A stretch of 64,000 bases of DNA from Blastococcus sp. TF02A-30 (lineage in GTDB: Bacteria; Actinomycetota; Actinomycetes; Mycobacteriales; Geodermatophilaceae), in contig NZ_QOHJ01000001.1 of the NCBI RefSeq assembly GCF_003319185.1, positions 496,001 to 560,000 on the forward strand, read 5' to 3'. This document shows, one piece after another, positions 50,023 to 58,152 of this stretch (the first letter of the stretch is position 1; each line of letters opens with the position of its first letter). Under the pieces are notes generated by a model. The model searched no databases, was not told the DNA's origin, and saw only the letters and a program-made list of their open reading frames with translations. A program made the position numbers and the translations under genes.

Positions 50023-51502
50023 CCCGGCCTGGGACGTCGTCGTCGTCGGCGCCGGGACGGCGGGGTGCGCCGTGGCGGCGCGGCTGGCCGACGCCGGGCG
50101 CCGCGTCCTGCTGCTCGAGGCGGGGACCGTGCCCGAGGGGCCGGGCGACTGGCCGCCCGAGCTGCGCGACCCGGCCGACCTGGCGGCGGCCCGCCCCGGG
50201 CACCCGGCCAACTGGGACCTGCCCGCCGCGCTCACCGACGACCTCGTGGTGCGCGTCCCGCGCGGCCGGGTCGCCGGCGGGTCCAGCGCGATCAACGCCG
50301 CGGTCTTCCTCCGCGCCACAGCGGCCGACCTCGACCGGTGGGCGGCGACCGGACCGCTGTGGGCGCCCGCCGCGGTCCTGGCGGCGTACCGCCGGTCGGA
50401 GGCCGACGCCGACTTCGGCGGCTCGCCCCTGCACGGCGCGGACGGGCCGGTGCCGGTGCGCCGGCTGCCGAGCCCCTCGCCGCTGGCAGACGGCATGGCG
50501 ACCGCCGCCGCGGAGCTCGGCTTCCCCGACGAGCCGGACAAGAACGGCGCCGGCCCGGCCGGCTACGGGCCGATCCCGTTCAACGTGGCCGGTGGCGTGC
50601 GGATCAACGCCGCGATGGCCTACCTCGCCCCGCGGGCCGGATCAGCGCGGCTGACCGTACGCGGCGACGCCGTCGTGCGGCGGGTGCTGGTCGAGCGGGG
50701 ACGTGCGGTCGGGGTGGTCACGGACGACGGCCCGGTGCGCGCTGGCGAGGTGGTGCTCAGCGCCGGCGCCGTGGGCACCCCGCACCTGCTGCTCCGGTCG
50801 GGGCTCGGGCCGGCGGCCGACCTCACCGCCGCCGGCATCGACGTCGTCGCCGACCTCCCGGGCGTCGGCTCCGGTTCCGGCGACCACCCGCTGGTCTACG
50901 TGCCGTTCCTCGCGGACCCCGGCAGCCACCGGTCGACGGCGCGGCTGCACGGGGTGCTGCACGCCTCGGTGGACGGGACCGCCGACGGCGAGGTGGAGCT
51001 GCTGCCGTGGCTGCGGCCCTTCGGCGGCGAGCCGGAGCTCAGCATCGGCGTGGGTCTCCAGCGGCCGGTCGCCCGCGGACGGCTGCGCCTCGGCGCCGAC
51101 CCGGACGGTCCGCCCCTGGTCGAGTACCGCTACCTCACCGGGGAGAGCGACCGCGCGCGGCTGCGCGCCGGGGTGCGGCTGGCGGCCCGGCTGCTCGCCA
51201 CCGACGCGCTCCGCGACCTCGGCGCCGGTCGCGTCGCCCCGGGGGCCGCGGTCCTGGAGGACGACCGGCTGCTGGACCGCTGGATCCGGGAGCACCTCAC
51301 CACCGCCGTGCACCTGTCGGCGACGGCCCGGTCGGGGCCGGACGGCGATCCCGGGGCGGTGGTCGACCAGGAGCTGCGCGTGCGCGGGGTCGACGGGCTG
51401 CGGCTGGCCGACACCTCGGTGCTGCCCGACGTTCCCACGCGCGGGCCGGCGGCGACCGCGGTGATGGTCGGGGAGCGCGCCGCCGAGGTCATCGGCGGCT
51501 GA
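50015..51502 (+). CDS. GMC-family FAD oxidoreductase
   Basis: 495-residue glucose-methanol-choline flavoenzyme that oxidises an alcohol. FAD fold VVVGAGTAGCAVAARL at the N-terminus; RVAGGSSAINAAVF; C-terminal active-site block HLSATARSG with the catalytic histidine, then LADTSVLPDVPTRGPAATAV, where the second usual His/Asn is Gly. This RGPAAT variant recalls MftG of the mycofactocin system, but no mftA-F gene is in the window, so that link is only a possibility. GTG 50015 overlaps the ligase gene by 8 bases. Terminator at 51510. Confidence 0.87.
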   Translation: MADPAWDVVVVGAGTAGCAVAARLADAGRRVLLLEAGTVPEGPGDWPPELRDPADLAAARPGHPANWDLPAALTDDLVVRVPRGRVAGGSSAINAAVFLRATAADLDRWAATGPLWAPAAVLAAYRRSEADADFGGSPLHGADGPVPVRRLPSPSPLADGMATAAAELGFPDEPDKNGAGPAGYGPIPFNVAGGVRINAAMAYLAPRAGSARLTVRGDAVVRRVLVERGRAVGVVTDDGPVRAGEVVLSAGAVGTPHLLLRSGLGPAADLTAAGIDVVADLPGVGSGSGDHPLVYVPFLADPGSHRSTARLHGVLHASVDGTADGEVELLPWLRPFGGEPELSIGVGLQRPVARGRLRLGADPDGPPLVEYRYLTGESDRARLRAGVRLAARLLATDALRDLGAGRVAPGAAVLEDDRLLDRWIREHLTTAVHLSATARSGPDGDPGAVVDQELRVRGVDGLRLADTSVLPDVPTRGPAATAVMVGERAAEVIGG

Positions 51503-51509
51503 CCGGGTC

Positions 51510-51543
51510 GTCCCGGCGGCGCGCTGTCCGCAGCCGCCGGGAC
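51510..51543. terminator. Bidirectional terminator
   Basis: Perfect 11-bp arms (51510-51520, 51533-51543) between the GMC gene and the convergent small membrane protein gene. Confidence 0.78.
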
Positions 51544-51556
51544 GCCGGAGCTCGGG

Positions 51557-51772
51557 TCAGCGGACCGCGGGGATCTCGTTCGTCGTGGTCGAGGTGAGCG
51601 GCGACCAGGCGTCGGGGTGCGGGCGGCCGGCATCGGCCACCCACCCGGTCTCGCGCCGGCCGGTGGTGCCCCGGCTGGTGGTCGCCGGGCGGGCGCTCAG
51701 GCTCACGATCAGCGCGAGCAGCACGAGCAGCCCCACGAGAACACCGCCGATGGCCAGGAGCGTCGAGAGCAT
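51557..51772 (-). CDS. Small single-helix membrane protein
   Basis: 71-residue protein: one N-terminal membrane helix (MLSTLLAIGGVLVGLLVLL, about 3-26) and a polar, Arg/Thr/Pro-rich cytoplasmic tail ending TSTTTNEIPAVR. ATG 51772; an upstream ATG that adds 12 polar residues is possible. No family recognised. Confidence 0.6.
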   Translation of the reverse strand: MLSTLLAIGGVLVGLLVLLALIVSLSARPATTSRGTTGRRETGWVADAGRPHPDAWSPLTSTTTNEIPAVR

Positions 51773-52003
51773 GCACAGAACGTAATCGGAGGGATCGGTC
51801 CGTGTCATCGGGCCGGGCTGGGCAGATTCCACCGAAGATCGGGCCCCGCATCCGCAGAGTTCGCCGCCGGGGCGGTCATCGGCGTGGAGCGGAGCTGTCG
51901 ACCCTCGCCAGCCCCGACCCGCGGGTGACGACCGCCCGAGATCCTGGGACCGGATGCCTGGCGGCGGGTGTGCCGCACCCGGCCACGGGGGTAGGGGGCC
52001 GCC
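51773..52003. other. Divergent promoter region, no gene seen
   Basis: 231 bases between the small membrane protein and the catalase-like gene. The only signal is TAGGGG at 51992-51997, 6 bases before the GTG at 52004, a poor match to the leaderless -10 pattern. Confidence 0.4.
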
Positions 52004-52684
52004 GTGACCGACCTCGCGCAGGTGGCCGGACGGGCCGTCGCCGTGCCGCTGGCGGCGATCGCCCGGTGGCGCCGCGGCAAGCCCATGCACCCGCGCGGAG
52101 CGGTGCTCCACGGCGTGCTCGAGCGGCACGGCGGCCCGCGGCCGTGGGGTGTGCCCTGGCTGGACGCCACCGCCTCCGACCCGGTGCTCGTGCGCCTCTC
52201 CCGCGGGGCCGGCCTCCCGGCGCTGCTGCCCGACGCGCTGGGCATCGCCGTCCGCCTCGGCGCCGGCTCCGCGCAGCCGGTGGACCTGCTGCTCACCAGC
52301 GCGGGGAGCGGGCCGCTCACCCGGCTGGTCCCGCTCCTGCGCTCCGACGCGGCGGCCACGTACTCGTCGATCATGGCGTACTCCACGGCGGCCGGGCCGG
52401 TGCGGCTGGCCGCCTTCCCGGACCGCCCGCACCTGCCGTCGGACCCCGAGCCCCAGGCAGCTGTCGCCCGGGAGCACCCGTCGTTCACCCTCGCCGCGGC
52501 CCACGGGCTCGGTCCGTGGCACCCCTTCGCGCGGCTGACCCTCACCGCCCCGGTCGAGGAACTGGACCCCGAGCTGCGCTTCGACGCCGTGCGGCACCCG
52601 CCACCGGGGCTCGTGCCCGACGGGCCGATCGCCCGCTTCCGGGCGCCCGCCTACGCCGCGGCCCAGGCCGTCCGGTCGGCCTAG
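52004..52684 (+). CDS. Catalase-core-like protein lacking obvious catalytic motif
   Basis: 226-residue protein. MHPRGAVLHGVLERHG (about 28) and VLVRLSRGAGLPALLPDALGIAVRL (about 63-87) follow the order and spacing of the heme-catalase/SrpA core (H-x-x-G-A-x-x-x-G; RFS-x-x-G ... PD-x-x-G-x-A-V-K), but it is far shorter than a catalase, and the distal Asn and proximal Tyr motifs are not recognisable. It may be a degenerate or minimal peroxidase, or a lipid-binding relative. Assignment to this fold is inference. GTG start. Confidence 0.65.
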   Translation: MTDLAQVAGRAVAVPLAAIARWRRGKPMHPRGAVLHGVLERHGGPRPWGVPWLDATASDPVLVRLSRGAGLPALLPDALGIAVRLGAGSAQPVDLLLTSAGSGPLTRLVPLLRSDAAATYSSIMAYSTAAGPVRLAAFPDRPHLPSDPEPQAAVAREHPSFTLAAAHGLGPWHPFARLTLTAPVEELDPELRFDAVRHPPPGLVPDGPIARFRAPAYAAAQAVRSA

Positions 52685-52862
52685 CGCGCCTCCGCCGCGG
52701 CGAGACCGGAGCCGCCCACTGGGCGCGCTCCGCCCGGCGGCGCGCTCCCGGCGGTGCGCGTCGGCTCCGGGCTCGGAAAGGCGGTGACAGCCGCCCGTCC
52801 GCGGTGGTTCGATGGCCGCGCCCGCCAACCGTGCACGGGGGTCCGATCCACGGGAGGTCCCC

Positions 52863-53744
52863 GTGAACCCTGCCCCTCCGCCGGTCCGGGTGGAGCCGCG
52901 GCACCGGCCGGTCCACCCGGCGATGCGCACCCTCCTCGGGGCCTTCGCGCTGCTGACGGCGCTGGCCACGATCGCGCTGTACGTCCTCGCGGGCAACACC
53001 TCCGAGACCTTCGCCTGGACCATCCAGCCGCCGCTCACCGCCGCGCTCATCGGCGCCGGGTACGCCGCGGGCTTCGTGCTCGTCGTCCTCTCGCTGCGGG
53101 ACCCGGTGTGGGCGCACAGCCGGGTGCCGGTCCTCACGATCTTCGTCTTCGTCGTCCTCACGCTGGTGGCGACGCTGCTGCACATCGACCGGATGCACTT
53201 CGACGACGACTTCGGCTCGCTGAGCGCCCTGGCGAAGGCCGCGGCCTGGTTCTGGCTGGCGGTGTACGTGGTGATCCCGGTCGCGATGGCCGTGCTCGTG
53301 GTCCGCCAGGAGCGCGTGCCGGGCGACGACCCCCCGCCGAGGCACCCGGTGCCCCTCGCGCTGCGCGTGCCGCTCGCCCTCGAGGCGGCGGTGCTCGTCG
53401 TCGTCGGGGCGGTCATCTACGTGCGGCCCAGCACCGCGGACCGGCTCTGGCCGTGGCCGTTGCAGCCCTTCACCGCCCGGGTGGTGGCCGCGTGGCTGCT
53501 GGCCTTCGGCCTGGCGGCGTGCCTGGCAGCCGTGGCCGGCGACCTGCGCCGGCTGCGCACCTCGACGATCGCCTACACCGTGTTCGGTGTCCTCGCGCTG
53601 GTCGCGGTCGCCCGCTACGCCGACACCCCTGACTGGGACGACCCGGCCGCCTGGGTCTTCCTCGCCACGGCCGCCGCCGTGGCGCTCACCGGTGCGGCCG
53701 GCTGGTGGCTCGCGCCGCGCGGCGCGGAGGCCCGCCGTGGCTGA
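52863..53744 (+). CDS. Polytopic membrane protein coupled to flavoprotein
   Basis: 293-residue integral membrane protein with about 8 predicted helices (for example 20-45, 55-80, 90-110, 130-155, 175-195, 205-230). No known transporter or enzyme motif; LHIDRMHFDDDFG between helices 3 and 4 is a conserved-looking polar loop with two histidines. GTG 52863 is 5 bases after GGAGG. It overlaps the next gene by 8 bases, so the two products are probably made together. Confidence 0.8.
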   Translation: MNPAPPPVRVEPRHRPVHPAMRTLLGAFALLTALATIALYVLAGNTSETFAWTIQPPLTAALIGAGYAAGFVLVVLSLRDPVWAHSRVPVLTIFVFVVLTLVATLLHIDRMHFDDDFGSLSALAKAAAWFWLAVYVVIPVAMAVLVVRQERVPGDDPPPRHPVPLALRVPLALEAAVLVVVGAVIYVRPSTADRLWPWPLQPFTARVVAAWLLAFGLAACLAAVAGDLRRLRTSTIAYTVFGVLALVAVARYADTPDWDDPAAWVFLATAAAVALTGAAGWWLAPRGAEARRG

Positions 53745-55416
53745 GGGGCAGCGGGCGGTGCTCGTCGTCGTCGGCCGGGACGACGACGTCCGCGCCGCCG
53801 TCACCGCCGCGCTGGAACGCCGCTACGGCGCGGACTACGCCGTGGTCTCCGCGGCCCACCCGGAGGACGTCGCGGTTCCCGAGGGCCTGCCGGTGGCCGT
53901 GCTGTTCGGCGGGCTGGGCGACGCCGACCCGGACGGGCTGGCGGTGCTGCGGGAGCTGCACCGGGCCGAACCCCTGGCGCTCGCCGTGGCGATGATCCGC
54001 TGGGGCGCGTTCGAGACAGCGCCGGAGATCTTCGAGGCGCTGACCGTGGGCCAGCTCGACCGGTGGATCTACGCCCCCGAGGGACCGGTCGACGAGGAGT
54101 TCCACCGGATGGTGGCCGAGCTGCTGGAGGAGTGGTCGGCGCGGCAGGGCGGTGGCTTCGAGGCCGTGCGGATGATCGGCCACCGCTGGTCCGAGCGCGC
54201 CCAGCACCTGCGCGACACCTTCACCCGCAACCGCATCCCGCTGGGCTTCTACGAGGCGGGCTCCGACGAGGGGCGCGAGCTGCTGGCCGGGTTGCAGCTG
54301 GAGGAGCCCCGGCTGCCGGTCGTCCAGCTCCGCTTCCGCCCGGGGCGGCCCGTGCTGCAGGATCCCACCGACCTCGACATCGCCGACGCCTTCGGGCTGC
54401 TCACCCCGCTGGACCCGGCGCACGTGTACGACCTCGTCGTCGTGGGCTCGGGCCCGGCCGGCCTGGGGGCCAGCGTGTACGCGGCCTCCGAGGGGCTGTC
54501 GACGCTCGTGCTCGAACCGGAGGCCGTCGGCGGGCAGGCGGGCACCAGCTCGCTGATCCGCAACTACCCCGGGTTCCCGACCGGGATAAGCGGCAACCGG
54601 CTGACCTTCAGCGCCTACCTGCAGGCGTGGGGCTTCGGCAGCACGTTCCACTTCATGCGCTCCGCGCAGGGCATCGTGGCCGAGGACGGGCTGCTGGCGG
54701 TGAGCCTGAGCGACGGCGGGACGGTGCGCACGCGCACCGTCGTCGTCGCGACCGGCGCGTCCTGGCGGCGGATCGGGGTCCCGGAGCTGGAGGCGCTCGC
54801 CGGGCGCGGCGTCTTCTACGGCGCCGCGGTGAGCGAGGCGCCCGCCATGCGCGGCCGGCAGGTGTTCGTGGTGGGCGGGGGGAACTCCGCCGGTCAGGCG
54901 GCGGTGCACCTGTCGCGCTACGCGGAGCAGGTGACCGTGCTGGTCCGGCGCCCGTCGCTGGTCGAGACCATGTCGGACTACCTCATCCGCGAGCTCGAGG
55001 CGCTGCCCAACGTGGCGATCCGCGGCGGCGTGCAGGTGGTCGGCGGGTCCGGCGCCGACTTCTTGGAGTCCTTCGTCCTCCGCGACCTCGACACCGGCGC
55101 CGAGACGGTCGAGACCGGGGTGCTGTTCGTGCTGATCGGCAGCGAGCCGCGGACCGAGTGGGCGGCCGGGGCGCTGGCCTGCGACCGGTGGGGCTTCCTG
55201 CGCACCGGGACCGCTCTGCTCGAGGACGGCGTCACGCCGGCCTGGCCCCTGGAGCGGCCACCCGCGCTGCTCGAGACCAGCATGCCGGGCGTGTTCGCCG
55301 CCGGCGACGTGCGATCCGGGTCGGTGAAGCGGGTGGCCTCCGCGGTGGGGGAGGGCGCCCTGGCGATCACCCTGGTGCACGCCCACCTGGCCGCGCGGAC
55401 GGGGGCGCGGGCCTGA
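53737..55416 (+). CDS. Receiver-like domain fused to thioredoxin-reductase-type flavoprotein without CxxC
   Basis: 559-residue fusion. Residues 1-115 look like a degenerate response-regulator receiver (AVLVVVGRDDDVRAAVTAAL start; the phosphorylated Asp is replaced in VLFGGLGDADPDG). A linker domain (115-230) resembles the part found before the reductase in related fusions. The reductase follows: FAD motif VVVGSGPAGLGAS (about 234), NADPH motif VVGGGNSAGQAAVHL (about 378), FAD motif VFAAGDVRSGSVKRV (about 515). The CxxC normally between them is missing (FYGAAVSEAP at about 359), so it cannot reduce thioredoxin by the standard mechanism. GTG overlaps the membrane protein gene. Confidence 0.86.
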   Translation: MAEGQRAVLVVVGRDDDVRAAVTAALERRYGADYAVVSAAHPEDVAVPEGLPVAVLFGGLGDADPDGLAVLRELHRAEPLALAVAMIRWGAFETAPEIFEALTVGQLDRWIYAPEGPVDEEFHRMVAELLEEWSARQGGGFEAVRMIGHRWSERAQHLRDTFTRNRIPLGFYEAGSDEGRELLAGLQLEEPRLPVVQLRFRPGRPVLQDPTDLDIADAFGLLTPLDPAHVYDLVVVGSGPAGLGASVYAASEGLSTLVLEPEAVGGQAGTSSLIRNYPGFPTGISGNRLTFSAYLQAWGFGSTFHFMRSAQGIVAEDGLLAVSLSDGGTVRTRTVVVATGASWRRIGVPELEALAGRGVFYGAAVSEAPAMRGRQVFVVGGGNSAGQAAVHLSRYAEQVTVLVRRPSLVETMSDYLIRELEALPNVAIRGGVQVVGGSGADFLESFVLRDLDTGAETVETGVLFVLIGSEPRTEWAAGALACDRWGFLRTGTALLEDGVTPAWPLERPPALLETSMPGVFAAGDVRSGSVKRVASAVGEGALAITLVHAHLAARTGARA

Positions 55417-55449
55417 CACGCCGGGCACGCGCGCTCACCCGATGGAGTT

Positions 55450-55514
55450 GGTCACGGATTGGGACCGACGGGCCCCGGGTAGGGCGGGAGGCCGACCGGC
55501 TCGAATCCGTGGCC
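55450..55514 (+). ncRNA. Candidate structured leader RNA upstream of glycosyltransferase-like gene
   Basis: An 11-bp closing helix (55450-55460 with 55504-55514, one G-U pair) encloses two internal hairpins (55472-55475/55482-55485, and 55488-55493/55498-55502 with one bulged G), a three-way-junction shape. No known riboswitch class recognised. A further 8-bp hairpin lies at 55528-55561 before the start codon. Confidence 0.4.
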
Positions 55515-55527
55515 GGGCGCTGATCCC

Positions 55528-55561
55528 GTCGAGCAGCACGCCGTGCTGCGCAGTGCTCGAC
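55528..55561 (+). promoter_or_regulatory. Hairpin in the leader of the glycosyltransferase-like gene
   Basis: Arms 55528-55535 and 55554-55561 are perfect over 8 bp, with an inner GCACG/CGTGC hairpin. It lies just before the ribosome site and could attenuate transcription or translation; inference only. Confidence 0.4.
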
Positions 55562-55590
55562 CCCGCACGAGGAGCCGAACCAGCACCGTG

Positions 55591-56655
55591 ATGCCCGGAG
55601 ACCCCCCGCCAGCCAGGCCGCTCGCTCCCCCGAGCGGCCGCACCCGGGTAGCCAGCGTCCCCTTCGCCGACGCCTACGTCGACGCCGTGCTGCCCGCAGA
55701 CGCCGTGCGCGTGGGCACCGCGGGGCGACCCAGCCCGTGGCTCGACGCGGACCACCTGGCCCGGCACGCCGGTGACATCGACGTCCTGCACCTGCACGTG
55801 GGGCACGGCGGGGTGGAGCTCTCCCGGCTGGAGGAGTGGACCGGTGAGGTCCGCCGTCTCGGCATCCCCCTGGTGGTGACCGTGCACCAGCTCCGCGACC
55901 CGCGCGAACCGGGCCGGCGGCGCCTCGACGCACAGCTGGCCGCCGTCCTCGCGACCGCGGAGGTCGTGCTCACCCTCACCCCCTCGGCCGCCGACGAGAT
56001 CGCCGACCGCTTCGGCCGGACCGCGATCGTGCTGGCGCACCCCTCGGTGGCCGAGCCCGATCCCGAGCTGGGCGCCGAGCGCGGGCTGGTGGGCGTGCGG
56101 CTGGGCCGGGCGTCGGCCGCCGTTCCCGATCCGGCCGCCGTGGCGCGCGCCTCCGCCTCCGGGGCGGTGTCCGGTGGCGGGCGGTTGCGGGTGCTGGCCG
56201 AGGTCGGCTGGGACATCGACCCGGGGGTGCGCGCACTGGCCGAGGCCGGCGAGCTGGAGCTCGTGGTCCACCGGCCCGAGGAGGCGGTCGCCCAGCTGCA
56301 GCAGCTGCACGTGGCGGTCCTGCCCGAGCGCTGCGGCACGCACTCCCGCGAGCTGGAGGTGTGCCGCGACGTCGGTACCCGTGTCGTGGCGCCGAGCTGC
56401 GGCTTCTTCGCCGACCAGTGGTCGGAGGTGGTCACCTACGGCAACGACGAGGTCGACGGCCTGGACGAGGTGTCCCTGACCGCGGCCGTGGCGGCCGCGC
56501 TGACCCGGCCCATGCCGCGGCCCGCGGACCGCGCGTGGCGCGAGGAGCAGCGCGAGGCGGTGCTGCGCGTGCACGCCGAGGTCTACGCCCAGCTGAAGGA
56601 CCCGGTCCTGCTCATCCCTCGCGAGCTCGGGACGGGGCCGAACGCCGGGGTCTGA
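55591..56655 (+). CDS. GT-B-type glycosyltransferase-like protein
   Basis: 354-residue protein with the outline of a group-1 glycosyltransferase: an N-terminal half with DVLHLHVGHGGVELSRLEEW and LGIPLVVTVHQLRDP (GT4-type H-x-H and TVHQ), LTLTPSAADEIADRFG, then a shortened C-terminal half with LAVLPERCGTHSRELEVCRDVG, where the usual E-x7-E appears as ERCGTHSRELE. Sugar donor unknown. ATG 55591 or GTG 55588. It follows a long structured leader. Confidence 0.72.
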   Translation: MPGDPPPARPLAPPSGRTRVASVPFADAYVDAVLPADAVRVGTAGRPSPWLDADHLARHAGDIDVLHLHVGHGGVELSRLEEWTGEVRRLGIPLVVTVHQLRDPREPGRRRLDAQLAAVLATAEVVLTLTPSAADEIADRFGRTAIVLAHPSVAEPDPELGAERGLVGVRLGRASAAVPDPAAVARASASGAVSGGGRLRVLAEVGWDIDPGVRALAEAGELELVVHRPEEAVAQLQQLHVAVLPERCGTHSRELEVCRDVGTRVVAPSCGFFADQWSEVVTYGNDEVDGLDEVSLTAAVAAALTRPMPRPADRAWREEQREAVLRVHAEVYAQLKDPVLLIPRELGTGPNAGV

Positions 56656-56757
56656 CTCGCCGCTCGCGTCCGACGATGTGCGCGGCCGGCGCGGTCCGGT
56701 CCGCGGAACGCGCCACAGGTGCACATCCACCGGCACGCGGGGCCCCCGGAACGCAGA

Positions 56758-56790
56758 AACCCCCGCCCGGCGCTGGCCGGAGCGGGGGTT
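56758..56790. terminator. Terminator between glycosyltransferase-like gene and tRNA genes
   Basis: Perfect 9-bp arms (56758-56766, 56782-56790). It can serve the plus-strand gene and the minus-strand tRNA transcript. Confidence 0.7.
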
Positions 56791-56799
56791 CAGGAAGCG

Positions 56800-56873
56800 T
56801 GGGCAGGGGCGGGGTCGAACCGCCGACCTCTCGCTTTTCAGGCGAGCGCTCGTACCGACTGAGCTACCTGCCC
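56800..56873 (-). tRNA. tRNA-Phe (anticodon GAA)
   Basis: Complete cloverleaf: acceptor GGGCAGG/CCTGCCC, D stem GCTC/GAGC, anticodon stem CTCGC/GCGAG with loop CTGAAAA, T stem GGCGG/CCGCC with TTCGACC, discriminator A. CCA is not encoded. First of the three minus-strand tRNAs in map order, last in transcription order. Confidence 0.96.
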
Positions 56874-56896
56874 CTCCCGGTGTCTCCACCGGAGAG

Positions 56897-56970
56897 CGAC
56901 CCTGACGGGACTCGAACCCGCGACCTCCGCCGTGACAGGGCGGCGCGCTAACCAACTGCGCTACAGGGCC
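56897..56970 (-). tRNA. tRNA-Asp (anticodon GTC)
   Basis: Acceptor GGCCCTG/CAGGGTC (one G-U), D stem GCGC/GCGC, anticodon stem CCGCC/GGCGG with loop CTGTCAC, T loop TTCGAGT, discriminator G. CCA not encoded. Confidence 0.96.
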
Positions 56971-57004
56971 TTGCTGGTACTGCCGTGGTGCTACTGGTGG
57001 TGCG

Positions 57005-57077
57005 TGCCCCCAACGGGGTTCGAACCCGTGCTACCGCCTTGAAAGGGCGGCGTCCTGGACCGCTAGACGATGGGGGC
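57005..57077 (-). tRNA. tRNA-Glu (anticodon TTC)
   Basis: Acceptor GCCCCCA/TGGGGGC, anticodon stem CCGCC/GGCGG with loop CTTTCAA, T stem ACGGG/CCCGT with TTCGAAC, discriminator A. CCA not encoded. Most upstream of the Glu-Asp-Phe cluster. Confidence 0.96.
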
Positions 57078-57160
57078 TCGTGTTCGCCGGGGGCGGGAGA
57101 AACAATACATGCCCTCCGCGCCTCCTCAGCCACGGGGTCCGGAGCTGCCACCCTGTGGGG

Positions 57161-57787
57161 GTGCGCACCTCCCGTCGCGGCCCCCGAGCCGCCCTCCTCC
57201 TGACCGCCGCCCTGACGGCATCGGCCCTGCTCAGCGGCTGCGGGGACGACGATCCCGTCAGCGAGCGCGCCGACCGGGCGGCCTCGACGACCTCGGGCGA
57301 CGGCGTGACCGCGTCGCAGGAGTCGGCCTCGCCCTCCAGCGACGCGCCGGCCTTCGAGGGCGGCGACGAGCCCGTCACCGCGGACCCCTCGGGCGACGCC
57401 GCGCTGACGGTGACCGCCATCCGTGTCGGCGCGCACGACGACCACGACCGGGTGGTGTTCGAGCTCGGTGGGACGGGGACCCCCGGCTGGGACGTGCGCT
57501 ACGTCGACCAGGCCGCCTCGCAGGGCAGCGGGGACGCCGTCGAGGTGGCGGGCGGCGAGGTCCTGCAGGTGACCGTCAGCGGCGTCCGCTACCCCTTCGA
57601 GACGGGGCTGACCGAGTTCTCCGGTGGCCCGGTGGCCGGCGCGGGCACCGGGGGCGTCACCGAGGTCGTCTGGGACGCCACCTTCGAGGGCACGTCGGTG
57701 GCCTTCGTCGGCACCCGGGAGCGGGCGCCGTTCCGGGTGGAGCTCCTGACCGGACCGACCCGGCTCGTGGTCGACGTCGCCCGCTGA
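57161..57787 (+). CDS. AMIN-like domain lipoprotein
   Basis: 208-residue lipoprotein: signal with LLSGC (Cys27), acidic Ser-rich linker to about residue 75, then a beta-rich AMIN-like domain (VTAIRVGAHDDHDRVVFELGG, GGEVLQVTVSG, PTRLVVDVAR) of the type seen in actinobacterial surface proteins. It probably binds cell-wall polymer or protein. GTG 57161 gives the correct signal peptide; upstream in-frame ATG (57080) overlaps the tRNA-Glu 5' region. Confidence 0.83.
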   Translation: MRTSRRGPRAALLLTAALTASALLSGCGDDDPVSERADRAASTTSGDGVTASQESASPSSDAPAFEGGDEPVTADPSGDAALTVTAIRVGAHDDHDRVVFELGGTGTPGWDVRYVDQAASQGSGDAVEVAGGEVLQVTVSGVRYPFETGLTEFSGGPVAGAGTGGVTEVVWDATFEGTSVAFVGTRERAPFRVELLTGPTRLVVDVAR

Positions 57788-57793
57788 CCGGCG

Positions 57794-58129
57794 TCAGCCC
57801 AGCGAGGCGGTGAGCTCCACCGAGTCGTCGGTCACGGTGGAGCACTCCAGCGTGAGCGGGCCGGCGGTCACGCTCTCGTCCTCGGCGCAGGACACGTTCG
57901 CGTCGCCGACGCTGAGCGAGGCCCGGCCGTCCTGGACACCGGCGAACGCCAGCGTCGTGCCGAGGATCTCGGCTTCCGCTCCGGACCCGGAGAGCGTCAC
58001 CGTGCACTCGCGCGGCGAGCAGGAGACGTTCTCCGTCCCGAAGGAGCACCCGGCGAGGGGGGCGAGCACCAGCCCGCCGGCCAGCAGTCCGGTGGCGAGG
58101 CGGGCTCGGGACGGCGTCGTGGCGGACAT
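57794..58129 (-). CDS. Small secreted lipoprotein, unknown function
   Basis: 111-residue lipoprotein: lipobox LAGC (Cys28) and a small beta-rich domain with four further cysteines (CSPRECTV, SCAED, LECSTV), possibly two disulfides. ATG 58129 is 6 bases after TACCCT (leaderless), which excludes the longer start at 58156. Function unknown. Converges with the AMIN-like lipoprotein with 6 bases between stops. Confidence 0.8.
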   Translation of the reverse strand: MSATTPSRARLATGLLAGGLVLAPLAGCSFGTENVSCSPRECTVTLSGSGAEAEILGTTLAFAGVQDGRASLSVGDANVSCAEDESVTAGPLTLECSTVTDDSVELTASLG

Positions 58130-58135
58130 GACCCG

Positions 58136-58141
58136 AGGGTA
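58136..58141 (-). promoter_or_regulatory. -10 element of leaderless lipoprotein gene
   Basis: TACCCT on the minus strand, 6 bases before the ATG at 58129. It lies just before the last codons of the next gene's 3' end. Confidence 0.55.
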
Positions 58142-58152
58142 GGGCGGCGCGC

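Noticed and set aside
55450-55514. tRNA or tRNA remnant, because of GGCTCGAATCC
   Set aside because: No anticodon arm or D arm of the right size; helices fit a three-way junction instead of a cloverleaf.
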